A stretch of DNA of 64,000 nucleotides, taken from Crocinitomicaceae bacterium. GTDB lineage: Bacteria > Bacteroidota > Bacteroidia > Flavobacteriales_D > Crocinitomicaceae. Both the position numbers and the translations under genes were made by a program. Shown piece by piece: positions 7,938-16,019 of the stretch. The stretch lies in the NCBI GenBank assembly GCA_020635955.1, contig JACJYW010000011.1, forward strand, positions 1 through 64,000. The letters are read 5' to 3'. The notes under the pieces were generated by a model that was not told where the DNA came from, made no database searches, and saw only the letters and a list, made by a program, of their open reading frames with translations. How positions within the stretch are numbered: position 1 is the first letter of the stretch; every line of letters begins with the position of its first letter.

Positions 7938-9596
7938 ATGCTCAAACGCCTTGAGATCTCAAATTATGCTTTGATCGAAAATGTAAGCCTCCAGCTTTCC
8001 GGAGGATTTACTGCTATTACCGGTGAAACTGGTGCCGGAAAATCGATCATACTAAAGGCTTTAAATTTGCTTTTAGGTGATCGTGCAGACACTTCGGTTC
8101 TAAAGCAATCTGACAAAAAATGTTTCCTTGAGGCAGAGTTTGATATTTCAGGTTTGGATCTGGAATTATTCTTTGAAGAAGAAGAGTTGGATTTTGAGCC
8201 ATCTTGTATCATAAGGCGAGAATTCACTTCAAGCGGCAAATCAAGGATATTTGTGAATGACACACCTGTACAACTCACGCAATTGAAAAGTTTAGGTGAA
8301 AGATTAGTTTCCATTCATTCACAACATCAAACCCTTGAGATCCTTGCCAATAATTTTCAAATGCAGGTGCTGGATGCATTTGCAGGAATCCTAAAAGAAG
8401 TTCAACAATATCAAAGATCATACAGAGATTACCGCAACAAGGTCAATGAACATATTCAATTAAAGCTAAAAGATCTGGAAAACCGGAAGGAGAAAGATTA
8501 CCTCTCATTCCTGATAAACGAATTAAAAATGGCCGATCTTGACCATACAAATCTGGAAGATCTGAAGATCAAAAGTGAATTAGTAGAGAACGCACAGTAC
8601 ATTTCTGATAACATAGCTCTGGCTAAATCCGTCTTTGACAATGAGACATTTGGCCCATTAAATGGCATAAGAACGCTTTTAGACACTTTCGAAGGTCTGA
8701 AAAAATTCGATCCGAAATATGCAGATATTCATGCTCGTTTGCTGAGTTTAAAAATTGAAATGGATGATCTGGCAAATGAAATTGATGATCAGGGTGGGGA
8801 ATTCGAATTATCTGATGCCGAAGCCCAACAGATCAAAGAGAAAATGGACCTCCTTAATTCCCTTTGTTTCAAACACAACTTAAGTGAAGTTCATGAATTG
8901 AAAGCGCTGCAGGAAGATCTGCAATCAAAGTTGGATGATATTGACGGTAACGAAGATAGAATGCATGAACTTGAAGCTGAAATAGAACAACTAAAGTCGT
9001 TTCTAACCAGCTCAGGACAAGAAATAGCAAAAAAACGATCATCCAGGACGGAGCAACTAAAACAAGAAGTTGAAAAGATCCTGTCAGGACTTGGAATGCC
9101 GGATGCTCAATTACAAATAGAACTCTCCACAACCAATGAACTTGGTTCAAACGGATTTAACGAAGTTGAATTCCTTTTCAACACCAATAAAGGCGGACAA
9201 TTCTTACCTATACGGAAGGTAGCTTCAGGTGGAGAACTATCTCGTTTAATGTTGGCTATTCTATCCATATTATCGGAGCATAAAAAATTACCTACACTCA
9301 TTTTTGATGAGATCGATACCGGTGTATCGGGAGAAGTTGCTTCTAAGATCGCTACCGAATTCGTCAAAATGGGTAAACGCATTCAATTGATATCTATCAC
9401 CCATCTTGCACAGGTTGCCGCAAGAGGACAAATGCATCTACACGTTTCAAAAAGTACTGGAGCCGATAAAACGACAACTCAGGTCACTGAATTGAATGCA
9501 GATGAACGCGTTAATGAGCTCGCTAAAATGATTAGTGGAGAGCAAGTTACGGAAGCTGCAAAAGAAAATGCACTACATTTGTTAAATATCTCTTAA
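7938..9596 (+). CDS. recN: DNA repair ATPase RecN
   Basis: A 552-residue SMC-like ATPase. It shows Walker A GETGAGKS (29-36), an SMC-type hinge flanked by long coiled-coil segments (about 150-390, rich in KxExxL patterns), the ABC signature ASGGELSRLMLA (about 428-439) and Walker B LIFDEIDTGVSGEVA (about 454-468). RecN acts at double-strand breaks with recombination proteins. A 92-nt gap separates it from porD. Two overlapping -7-like stretches (TATCTTTA) there suggest its own promoter. Confidence 0.95.
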   Translation: MLKRLEISNYALIENVSLQLSGGFTAITGETGAGKSIILKALNLLLGDRADTSVLKQSDKKCFLEAEFDISGLDLELFFEEEELDFEPSCIIRREFTSSGKSRIFVNDTPVQLTQLKSLGERLVSIHSQHQTLEILANNFQMQVLDAFAGILKEVQQYQRSYRDYRNKVNEHIQLKLKDLENRKEKDYLSFLINELKMADLDHTNLEDLKIKSELVENAQYISDNIALAKSVFDNETFGPLNGIRTLLDTFEGLKKFDPKYADIHARLLSLKIEMDDLANEIDDQGGEFELSDAEAQQIKEKMDLLNSLCFKHNLSEVHELKALQEDLQSKLDDIDGNEDRMHELEAEIEQLKSFLTSSGQEIAKKRSSRTEQLKQEVEKILSGLGMPDAQLQIELSTTNELGSNGFNEVEFLFNTNKGGQFLPIRKVASGGELSRLMLAILSILSEHKKLPTLIFDEIDTGVSGEVASKIATEFVKMGKRIQLISITHLAQVAARGQMHLHVSKSTGADKTTTQVTELNADERVNELAKMISGEQVTEAAKENALHLLNIS

Positions 9597-9606
9597 CAAG
9601 ATTTTT

Positions 9607-9622
9607 TGGCACGTGGATTGCC
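9607..9622 (+). promoter_or_regulatory. Sigma-54-like promoter of Thr-rich DUF4476 gene
   Basis: TGGCACG-TGGA-TTGCC matches the -24/-12 consensus TGGCAYR-N4-TTGCW in every key position except the last W. The predicted start is near 9632, 22 nt before the ATG at 9654. The same stretch also forms an inverted repeat TTGGCA-N7-TGCCAA, so an operator is an alternative reading. Confidence 0.55.
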
Positions 9623-9653
9623 AATGTGTGAGGTAATTATAAACTGAAAAACA

Positions 9654-10865
9654 ATGAAACAACTTTTACCTATTTTAACCTTATTTATTGGGTTGACATC
9701 TTTCTCTCAAGGAATGGGAGATCTAACCATTTTTTCGAATACTGGTGATAAATTCTATGTGGTATTGAACGGAATTCGCCAAAATCAACAAGCTGAAACC
9801 AATGTAAAGGTCACAGGACTAAACAACAATTACTACAGCTGCAAGATCGTATCTGCGAATAACAATTTTACGATCGATAAAAACCTGATCGTGAAATATG
9901 ACACTTTGATTACTTACCAAATTGTAGGAAAAAAAGGGAAATATAAAATGCGTTTCTACTCTGAAACACCTACAGGTTCAGCAACGGCACAGACAGACCA
10001 AACAGTTGTGACTTATCATGCAACTGAAACGGTTGACCCGATTACCAATAATACAACCACTACAGTAAACACCAACAATGGCGGTAATATGAATACAAAT
10101 GTGAGTACCAACAATACCACTACGACAACCACCACCACAACGTCAAGCACCAATACAACTGCGACCTCAAATGGTATGGGTACCTCCACTACAATCAATG
10201 AAGGAAATAACGGTACTTCGGAAACAGTGAACATGAACGTTAGCATTGGAGAAAATGGCATGAACGTAAACATCAGTGCTACGGGTATGGAAGGCGGAAA
10301 TATGTCAACGACTACTTCTACTACTGGTATGGACACAGGTAATATGTCAACAAATACTACTACTTCTGGGATGAACACTACCTCTACTACTTCAACTACC
10401 AGCACTTCTGATGGTTCATATTATGAAGAGTCTACCACAACTACTTCAACATCTGGAGACGGTACTTACTATGAAGAAACTACCACTACGATAACTACCT
10501 CTACAACAACATCTGGTGGTAATGACAATGTATTCTATGAAGATCAGGACATGACCGCTACAATTGAGCATGTAGATTGCTCTTGCTCTGATGCTGATGT
10601 TGATGCATTAGTTAAGCAAATTGAAGCTGAAACCTTCTCTGATGACCAACAAAGAGTAGCCAATATGGCCGCAAAAAACAAGTGTATGAATACAGCACAA
10701 ATTAAAAAAGTGGCAAAATCATTCACTTTCTCTGAAAACCAGTTGAGCTTTTTGAAAACAGCATACGACAATTGTACTGACAAAAGCAATTATTATCAAT
10801 TAATGGATGTATTGACGTTCTCTACAGATAAAGAAGAACTAGAAAAGTTCATTAATTCGAAATAA
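9654..10865 (+). CDS. Secreted Thr-rich protein with DUF4476 domain
   Basis: A 403-residue exported protein (signal peptide 1-19, ending TSFSQ). Domains: an N-terminal beta-rich part (about 20-110) beginning MGDLTIFSNTGDKFYVVLNG; a low-complexity linker (about 125-300) dominated by Thr, Ser, Asn and Gly with recurring TGM and DGxYYEE segments; and a C-terminal DUF4476 helical domain (about 310-403; CMNTAQIKKVAKSFTFSENQLSFLKTAYDNCTDKSNYYQL). The linker looks like a flexible, possibly O-glycosylated spacer; Bacteroidota O-glycosylate Asp-Thr/Ser motifs. Function unknown. It is preceded by a sigma-54-like promoter. A three-unit DUF4476 protein is encoded 4 kb downstream. Confidence 0.8.
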   Translation: MKQLLPILTLFIGLTSFSQGMGDLTIFSNTGDKFYVVLNGIRQNQQAETNVKVTGLNNNYYSCKIVSANNNFTIDKNLIVKYDTLITYQIVGKKGKYKMRFYSETPTGSATAQTDQTVVTYHATETVDPITNNTTTTVNTNNGGNMNTNVSTNNTTTTTTTTTSSTNTTATSNGMGTSTTINEGNNGTSETVNMNVSIGENGMNVNISATGMEGGNMSTTTSTTGMDTGNMSTNTTTSGMNTTSTTSTTSTSDGSYYEESTTTTSTSGDGTYYEETTTTITTSTTTSGGNDNVFYEDQDMTATIEHVDCSCSDADVDALVKQIEAETFSDDQQRVANMAAKNKCMNTAQIKKVAKSFTFSENQLSFLKTAYDNCTDKSNYYQLMDVLTFSTDKEELEKFINSK

Positions 10866-10897
10866 AATTAGATCACAGATCGCTTCGCTTTCAGACA

Positions 10898-10937
10898 ACA
10901 GAACACGGATGTATTAAAAAGTGCATCCGTGTTCTGT
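10898..10937. repeat. Long perfect inverted repeat between genes
   Basis: A 14-bp arm ACAGAACACGGATG (10898-10911) pairs perfectly with 10924-10937 around a 12-nt loop. No T-run follows, so it is not a standard terminator, but it would still form a strong RNA hairpin behind the DUF4476 gene. Confidence 0.7.
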
Positions 10938-10963
10938 GTTCTGTGAGCTCTATAAGTAGATAT

Positions 10964-11344
10964 ATGCATAAACCTATCGTCATTACCGCCTCCATTTTAA
11001 TTTGCCTTAGCATCATCCTTGGTGCATTTGGTGCTCACGGATTAAAAGATATGGTAGAAGCCGGGGCTTTGGAAATCTTTGATAAAGGAGTCAAATATCA
11101 GATGTATACAGGTTTAGCTTTACTGGCCATTGGATTGACTGCTGATAAATTCAATTTTGAACTCAAGTGGTTTTTTAGATTAACATTAGTGGGCGTGATC
11201 ATTTTTTCAGGGATGCTGTATTTACTGACATTTAAGGAGTATAATGAGTCACTTAAGATCTGCGGAGCTATTGTTCCAATTGGTGGAACGCTTATGATCA
11301 TTTCCTGGATCATACTTATCGTGAAATTAATCCGATCAAAATAA
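10964..11344 (+). CDS. DUF423 family membrane protein
   Basis: A 126-residue protein with four hydrophobic segments and the DUF423/YgdD pattern: an early LGAFGAHGLK, then KYQMYTGLALLAIGL, IIFSGMLYLL and IVPIGGTLMIISW. It is an inner-membrane protein of unknown biochemical role. The ATG at 10964 is preferred over a GTG at 10943, since the longer form reads into the hairpin-flanking sequence. It stands alone, with separate genes on both sides. Confidence 0.8.
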   Translation: MHKPIVITASILICLSIILGAFGAHGLKDMVEAGALEIFDKGVKYQMYTGLALLAIGLTADKFNFELKWFFRLTLVGVIIFSGMLYLLTFKEYNESLKICGAIVPIGGTLMIISWIILIVKLIRSK

Positions 11345-11438
11345 AAGACTGTTAGAATTTCAACCATGGGTGAATTTCGGTTTTTACGCAGAGTTATTTT
11401 TTCATAGCTTTGCTAAATCGATTTAAATAATCATCACC

Positions 11439-14400
11439 ATGAAAAATTTAATAGTCGGAATCTTCGTCTTTTTCTCCTTTGTATCATTTGGTCAGGACAC
11501 GATCAACGTGCAAACTTTTACCTATGATACCATCTCTACCCGCAGGGCCATATTTAGTTTCCCTGCTGAATTACAAGGAAAGACATTTGAAAAGGTGTTG
11601 ATGTATTATAATATTAAGTGTGATCCTCTAACTCCATGGGATGGTTACAATTGCGGCGAATGGGATTATCTCGCCTATGCCAAGATCTTTGATCATACTG
11701 GAATACTTGATTCAGTTATCGTTGAAGGCCCACAATATCTGGTAAACAATCAGTGGCTCAATAATGTAGAATATGTCAACACACCTTATTATCACTATTA
11801 TCAACAATATCAAAAATTCATTACCTATTCAGCCCAAACAGACAATGATCATGCAATAGGTACCGGAACAGATAATGCAACCTATCCTTTTGGCGCTTCT
11901 AATTTTAACCAACGAACTCAACTATTATGGACAGCTGCAGAATTGTCGACAGCTGGTGTAACAGCAGGTGAGATAGCGAAACTTCGATTTGATGTAAACA
12001 CGTTGGGTGGCGCACTCGGAAATCTTACCATTAAATTGAAACACACTTCAGCAACAGATCTTAGTAGTTTTGATGATACCGGATGGACAACTGTTTTTGA
12101 AATGAATTCAGGTTTTGGAAGTACTGGATTAAATACGATCAACCTTACCTATCCCTTCAATTATGACGGTACTTCTAACATTTTAATGGATATCTCTTTT
12201 GAAAATGGGTCTTACACCATTGATAATGAGGTGAATTCCTCTATCACAAGCAACAATTCAGTAGTTACCACCAATGAAAAACTGGGCTATTTGAATATTC
12301 CTCAAAATGATTTTGTGGAAATAGCATTGACGGATCATGATTTTCAAGATGAGATCACTATTTCATTCTGGTCAAATGGTGATGGTGGAATTCTACCTGT
12401 TAATACATCTGTTATTGAAGCGGGTGATAGTTTAAACAATCGAATACTAAATATCCATTTTCCTTGGAGTGATGGGCAGTTTTATTGGGATGCTGGAGAA
12501 GGATCAGGATACGATCGTATAAATCAGGCAGCCACATCCAATGAGTATGCAAATGAATGGCATCACTGGGCGTTTACCAAGAATAAGAATACCGGTGAAA
12601 TGAATATTTACAAAGATGGTACTTTGTGGTTGAACGGGACCGGAAAAGACAGAGCAATAGGTATCGTCAATTCATTTAAAATTGGTGCTAATAGAAATGA
12701 AGGTAACGGATGGCCCGGTAAAATAGATGAATTCAGAGTGTGGGATGTAGAACTTTCGCAAACAGAGATTGCTAATTGGATGAATCAAAAGATCACCCCT
12801 TCACATCCCAACTATGCTGATTTGGTTTTGTATTATGACTTTGATGGCCAAAATGCAGTGGTAGACAAATCAGGAAATAATGTGGACGGAATGATGACCA
12901 CTCCCGGAATGATCGAATTCTATGAAGGCTCTCAAGCTGGATATTCTGTTTCAAATGTTCGTCCAAATATTGTTTTTGTTCAGGGAACCTATACATCTTC
13001 TTTGGATTCAACCATGGTAACTGATTCAGTAATGGTAGATCCTATCGATATTACAGAATTTCAGGTATCATCCAGAAAATTTACCATTGCCAATATTGAG
13101 CACAAATATCCTGTGGGCTATAGCTATACCTATGATCACTTAGGCGTGAAATTAGATTCAACTATGCATGCTGCAGATGTTACATTTGCGAACGACAGTA
13201 TCTTCTATTACGAAGAACCATTTGAGATCATTGATCCATTTGAAATAGGAAGATTTATTACTCCCTACGGTATTGGATTTGACCTTGGCGCAAACGGATT
13301 TACTTATATCTATGATGTGACAGATTATCAGCAATTATTGCAAGGTGATGTTGACTTGCAGTGCCACAATACCCAGGAATTAATTGATATTCAGTTTAAA
13401 TTCATTGTTGGTACTCCTCCAAGAGATCTTATCAGTGTTGAAAAACTTTGGAATGGTTTAGCAAGTTATACTTACGCTAACCTTGATAATGACGTTAATT
13501 TACCTTCGATAGACGTTCCTTTGGATGCCAATGGAGATATGTTCAAGATCAGAACTAGAATTACCGGGCACGGACACAATGGAACGGTTAACTGTTGTGA
13601 ATGGGGTAATGGGCAAGGACGAGATCATGAATTGTTGATCAATGGTTCATCTGCTTATGTTTGGGAAATTTGGCAGGATACTGAGTGTGGAGATAATCCA
13701 AATATTGGACAGGGAGGAACATGGCCTTATGCAAGAGAGGGTTGGTGTCCGGGTGATAAAGTAACCGATTATGAATTTGATATCACACCTTTTGTCACAG
13801 CAGGTACAACTGCAGCTATTGACTATGATATTGAAGACGTACCTTCAAACGATCTTGCGCAGGGAAATGGTAATTACGTGATAGCTATGCATTTGATCAC
13901 TTATGGCGCACCTAACTTCACCAATGATGTTGCTATGGTTGACATTCTAAACCCAAACGAATGGGAATATTATAGCAAATGGAATCCAACCTGTCAAAAC
14001 CCTAGGGTATTGATAAAGAATACAGGATCAGCCACGCTAACTTCATGCCGTATACACATTTCAGTTGGGCAATATGATAATGTTGTTGTTTACGATTGGA
14101 CCGGATCTCTTGAATTCCTTGAAGAAGAGTTGGTTGAAATTCCAATCACTCAGGGTTTCTGGAACGATTATCAGGGTTCAACCACTTTTACTGCTTCTGT
14201 TGAATTGCCAAATGGTCTTACGGATGAATACACTAATAACAATAGCAGAAGCGTAAATTTTGAACCTACAGATGCCTACTTTAATGATGTAATTATCTGG
14301 TACAAAGCAAACAATCACGCTAATGAAAACATCATTTATCTGATCAATGATGCAGGAGATACGATTCATACGATCAGTGGTACTGCAAACGGAGCTACGG

Positions 14401-14879
14401 TTAAGGATACCTTGACATTAGATGAAGGATGTTACACTCTTGAAATTTGGGATACCGATCATGACGGAATAGCATTTTGGTATGCTCAGCAATATGAAGG
14501 TGAGGGTTCAGGATACCTAAAACTTAAAGAAGTTGGGGGTACTACATTTACTTTTGATCCAGACTTTGGGAGATATGCAAAATATAATTTCTCTATTGGA
14601 TATAGCCTTGGAACGAACGATTTTATTCAAAATCATTCTTTGGAGGTTTATCCAAATCCCGGCAATGGTTTATTTAACCTGATCATTGATAATTTTAAAG
14701 GAGATCAACTTCAACTCGAAGTTTACAATGAACTTGGAGCCATGGTATATAATGAAACCGTGACAAATGAACTGTATTTTGAAGGTCAAATAGATCTTAG
14801 TAAACTTTCAAAAGGCATCTATACCTTAAGAGTTGTTTCAGAAGATCAAATGGAAACTAAAAGGATTGTGATCCATTAA
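11439..14879 (+). CDS. PNGase F-like T9SS substrate with LamG insert
   Basis: A 1146-residue secreted protein. Signal peptide 1-19. An N-terminal beta domain (about 20-110; YNIKCDPLTPWDGYNCGEWDY) and a second conserved block (about 705-815; GHGHNGTVNCCEWGNGQ, then TWPYAREGWCPGD) resemble proteins related to peptide-N-glycosidase F, which remove N-glycans from proteins. Between them lies a LamG/concanavalin-like domain (about 285-470; EWHHWAFTKNKNTGEMNIYKDG, KIDEFRVWDVELS), a likely sugar-binding module. The C-terminus (about 1070-1146) is a type A T9SS sorting domain: LEVYPNPGNG, then GIYTLRVVSEDQMETKRIVIH. It is probably surface-bound or released and may attack host or algal glycoproteins; true catalysis is not proven by motifs seen here. 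Confidence 0.65.
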   Translation: MKNLIVGIFVFFSFVSFGQDTINVQTFTYDTISTRRAIFSFPAELQGKTFEKVLMYYNIKCDPLTPWDGYNCGEWDYLAYAKIFDHTGILDSVIVEGPQYLVNNQWLNNVEYVNTPYYHYYQQYQKFITYSAQTDNDHAIGTGTDNATYPFGASNFNQRTQLLWTAAELSTAGVTAGEIAKLRFDVNTLGGALGNLTIKLKHTSATDLSSFDDTGWTTVFEMNSGFGSTGLNTINLTYPFNYDGTSNILMDISFENGSYTIDNEVNSSITSNNSVVTTNEKLGYLNIPQNDFVEIALTDHDFQDEITISFWSNGDGGILPVNTSVIEAGDSLNNRILNIHFPWSDGQFYWDAGEGSGYDRINQAATSNEYANEWHHWAFTKNKNTGEMNIYKDGTLWLNGTGKDRAIGIVNSFKIGANRNEGNGWPGKIDEFRVWDVELSQTEIANWMNQKITPSHPNYADLVLYYDFDGQNAVVDKSGNNVDGMMTTPGMIEFYEGSQAGYSVSNVRPNIVFVQGTYTSSLDSTMVTDSVMVDPIDITEFQVSSRKFTIANIEHKYPVGYSYTYDHLGVKLDSTMHAADVTFANDSIFYYEEPFEIIDPFEIGRFITPYGIGFDLGANGFTYIYDVTDYQQLLQGDVDLQCHNTQELIDIQFKFIVGTPPRDLISVEKLWNGLASYTYANLDNDVNLPSIDVPLDANGDMFKIRTRITGHGHNGTVNCCEWGNGQGRDHELLINGSSAYVWEIWQDTECGDNPNIGQGGTWPYAREGWCPGDKVTDYEFDITPFVTAGTTAAIDYDIEDVPSNDLAQGNGNYVIAMHLITYGAPNFTNDVAMVDILNPNEWEYYSKWNPTCQNPRVLIKNTGSATLTSCRIHISVGQYDNVVVYDWTGSLEFLEEELVEIPITQGFWNDYQGSTTFTASVELPNGLTDEYTNNNSRSVNFEPTDAYFNDVIIWYKANNHANENIIYLINDAGDTIHTISGTANGATVKDTLTLDEGCYTLEIWDTDHDGIAFWYAQQYEGEGSGYLKLKEVGGTTFTFDPDFGRYAKYNFSIGYSLGTNDFIQNHSLEVYPNPGNGLFNLIIDNFKGDQLQLEVYNELGAMVYNETVTNELYFEGQIDLSKLSKGIYTLRVVSEDQMETKRIVIH

Positions 14880-15940
14880 TTACCACTGATCATATCCTGA
14901 AATTCAGATTCGTATTGAGGAAACGAGAACGAACCTTTCAACTGGTAGTAGTTTTCTCTATCTGTACATTTAGGATATAAGATCTGTGCCACATCAAGTT
15001 TGTTTTCAGGAAAACTAAACTCGCTCATAATGCGTTTTACCTGTGCTGTTGAAAAGCAATGATTACTGTTTAAGGCTTTCACGATCTCAATTTGTTTGTC
15101 CTTAAATGCTGCATCATCAATTTGTTTTAGCATTGTTTTTGATTGCTCCTCTTTGACAATACAAGGCGGAAGTAAATACTCAGCACAGAATGAAAGCCAA
15201 TCTTGTTTAACCGGTTCCGTTTTAAAACACTGAGTAGCTGAAGGGTAATTCGCCTGATCATGTATATATTCAAAGGCATTTTTCATGAATTTAATGGCAG
15301 TCAATTCATCTGAGAACAAGGTAGCTAATTTCATAGCTTGTGCCATTGAAATACAATTCTCTTCAGCAACCACGTTAGCCGCAATCAACTTTTCATTCTC
15401 CTTTTGGTAACTATTTACGTTTACAGCCAACGCCATAAACTCACCTTCCGGTATTGGATTTCCACAACCAGTCGGTCCTTGATATCCCAAGTGACTAGGA
15501 TAATTCAAAGCCGGAAACAGTAATTTTTGAGTCACCACAGGAGGATTAGCAATTGGATTTGGAATCGGTTTAGCTGTATATTTACCTTTTTGCTCTAACA
15601 CATAATCATGTAGCTTAAATGCGGTTGAAAACTGCTGAAAAGCATCATAAACATCATAGAAATTCTCTTTATCCGAAACCATGTGATATGACAGCTTACA
15701 AAAGTCTAATCTGCTCTGCTCCGTGGCAAACAATAAAGCGATCAATTTCACCTGATTAGATGAAACACAATTGATAGATGTAAAAGCAATCCCCTTATCC
15801 AACTTCTTTTGCTCAGTAGGCTGAGTGGCTATTTGGGTATAGTTTTGCTGAAAAACCTGATTACTTACAGGTGTTAAACAATTTTGAGCGTTAGCAGCTG
15901 ATACTATTAAAATTATTAGGAAGGTAACAAGTGTTTTCAT
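14876..15940 (-). CDS. Secreted protein with repeated DUF4476 units
   Basis: A 354-residue exported protein from the ATG at 15940 (an upstream ATG at 15949 adds three residues); the signal peptide ends near ANAQ. Three helical units of the DUF4476 type are visible: FTSINCVSSNQVKLIALLFATEQSRLDFCKLSYHMVSDKENFYDVYDAF, then NCISMAQAMKLATLFSDELTAIKFMKNAFEYIHDQANYPSATQCF, and finally NHCFSTAQVKRIMSEFSFPENKLDVAQILYPKCTDRENYYQLKGSF. Each has a cysteine before the first helix. Function unknown. It is convergent with, and overlaps by 4 bp, the PNGase-like gene. Confidence 0.75.
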   Translation of the reverse strand: MKTLVTFLIILIVSAANAQNCLTPVSNQVFQQNYTQIATQPTEQKKLDKGIAFTSINCVSSNQVKLIALLFATEQSRLDFCKLSYHMVSDKENFYDVYDAFQQFSTAFKLHDYVLEQKGKYTAKPIPNPIANPPVVTQKLLFPALNYPSHLGYQGPTGCGNPIPEGEFMALAVNVNSYQKENEKLIAANVVAEENCISMAQAMKLATLFSDELTAIKFMKNAFEYIHDQANYPSATQCFKTEPVKQDWLSFCAEYLLPPCIVKEEQSKTMLKQIDDAAFKDKQIEIVKALNSNHCFSTAQVKRIMSEFSFPENKLDVAQILYPKCTDRENYYQLKGSFSFPQYESEFQDMISGN

Positions 15941-15977
15941 AATTGGCATTTTAGGTTTGATTTTTCAAACCCTGTGC

Positions 15978-15985
15978 CAAAGATA
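15978..15985 (-). promoter_or_regulatory. -7 box of three-unit DUF4476 gene
   Basis: The minus strand reads TATCTTTG, a full -7 match, 28-37 nt before the two candidate ATGs. The following bases make TGGCACA-N4-TTGAA, close to the sigma-54 consensus but with the -12 GC changed to GA, so the housekeeping reading is preferred. Confidence 0.5.
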
Positions 15986-16019
15986 ATATTCTAGTTGTTA
16001 GATGGTTGGATTAAAGCCA

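Noticed and set aside
10016..10405. Minus-strand Val-rich frame within the Thr-rich gene
   Set aside because: It is the antisense reading of Thr/Asn codons, with poly-Val as the result, and not a gene.
15964..15979. Sigma-54 site before the three-unit DUF4476 gene
   Set aside because: The -12 element reads TTGAA, without the needed GC, while a full housekeeping -7 box overlaps it.
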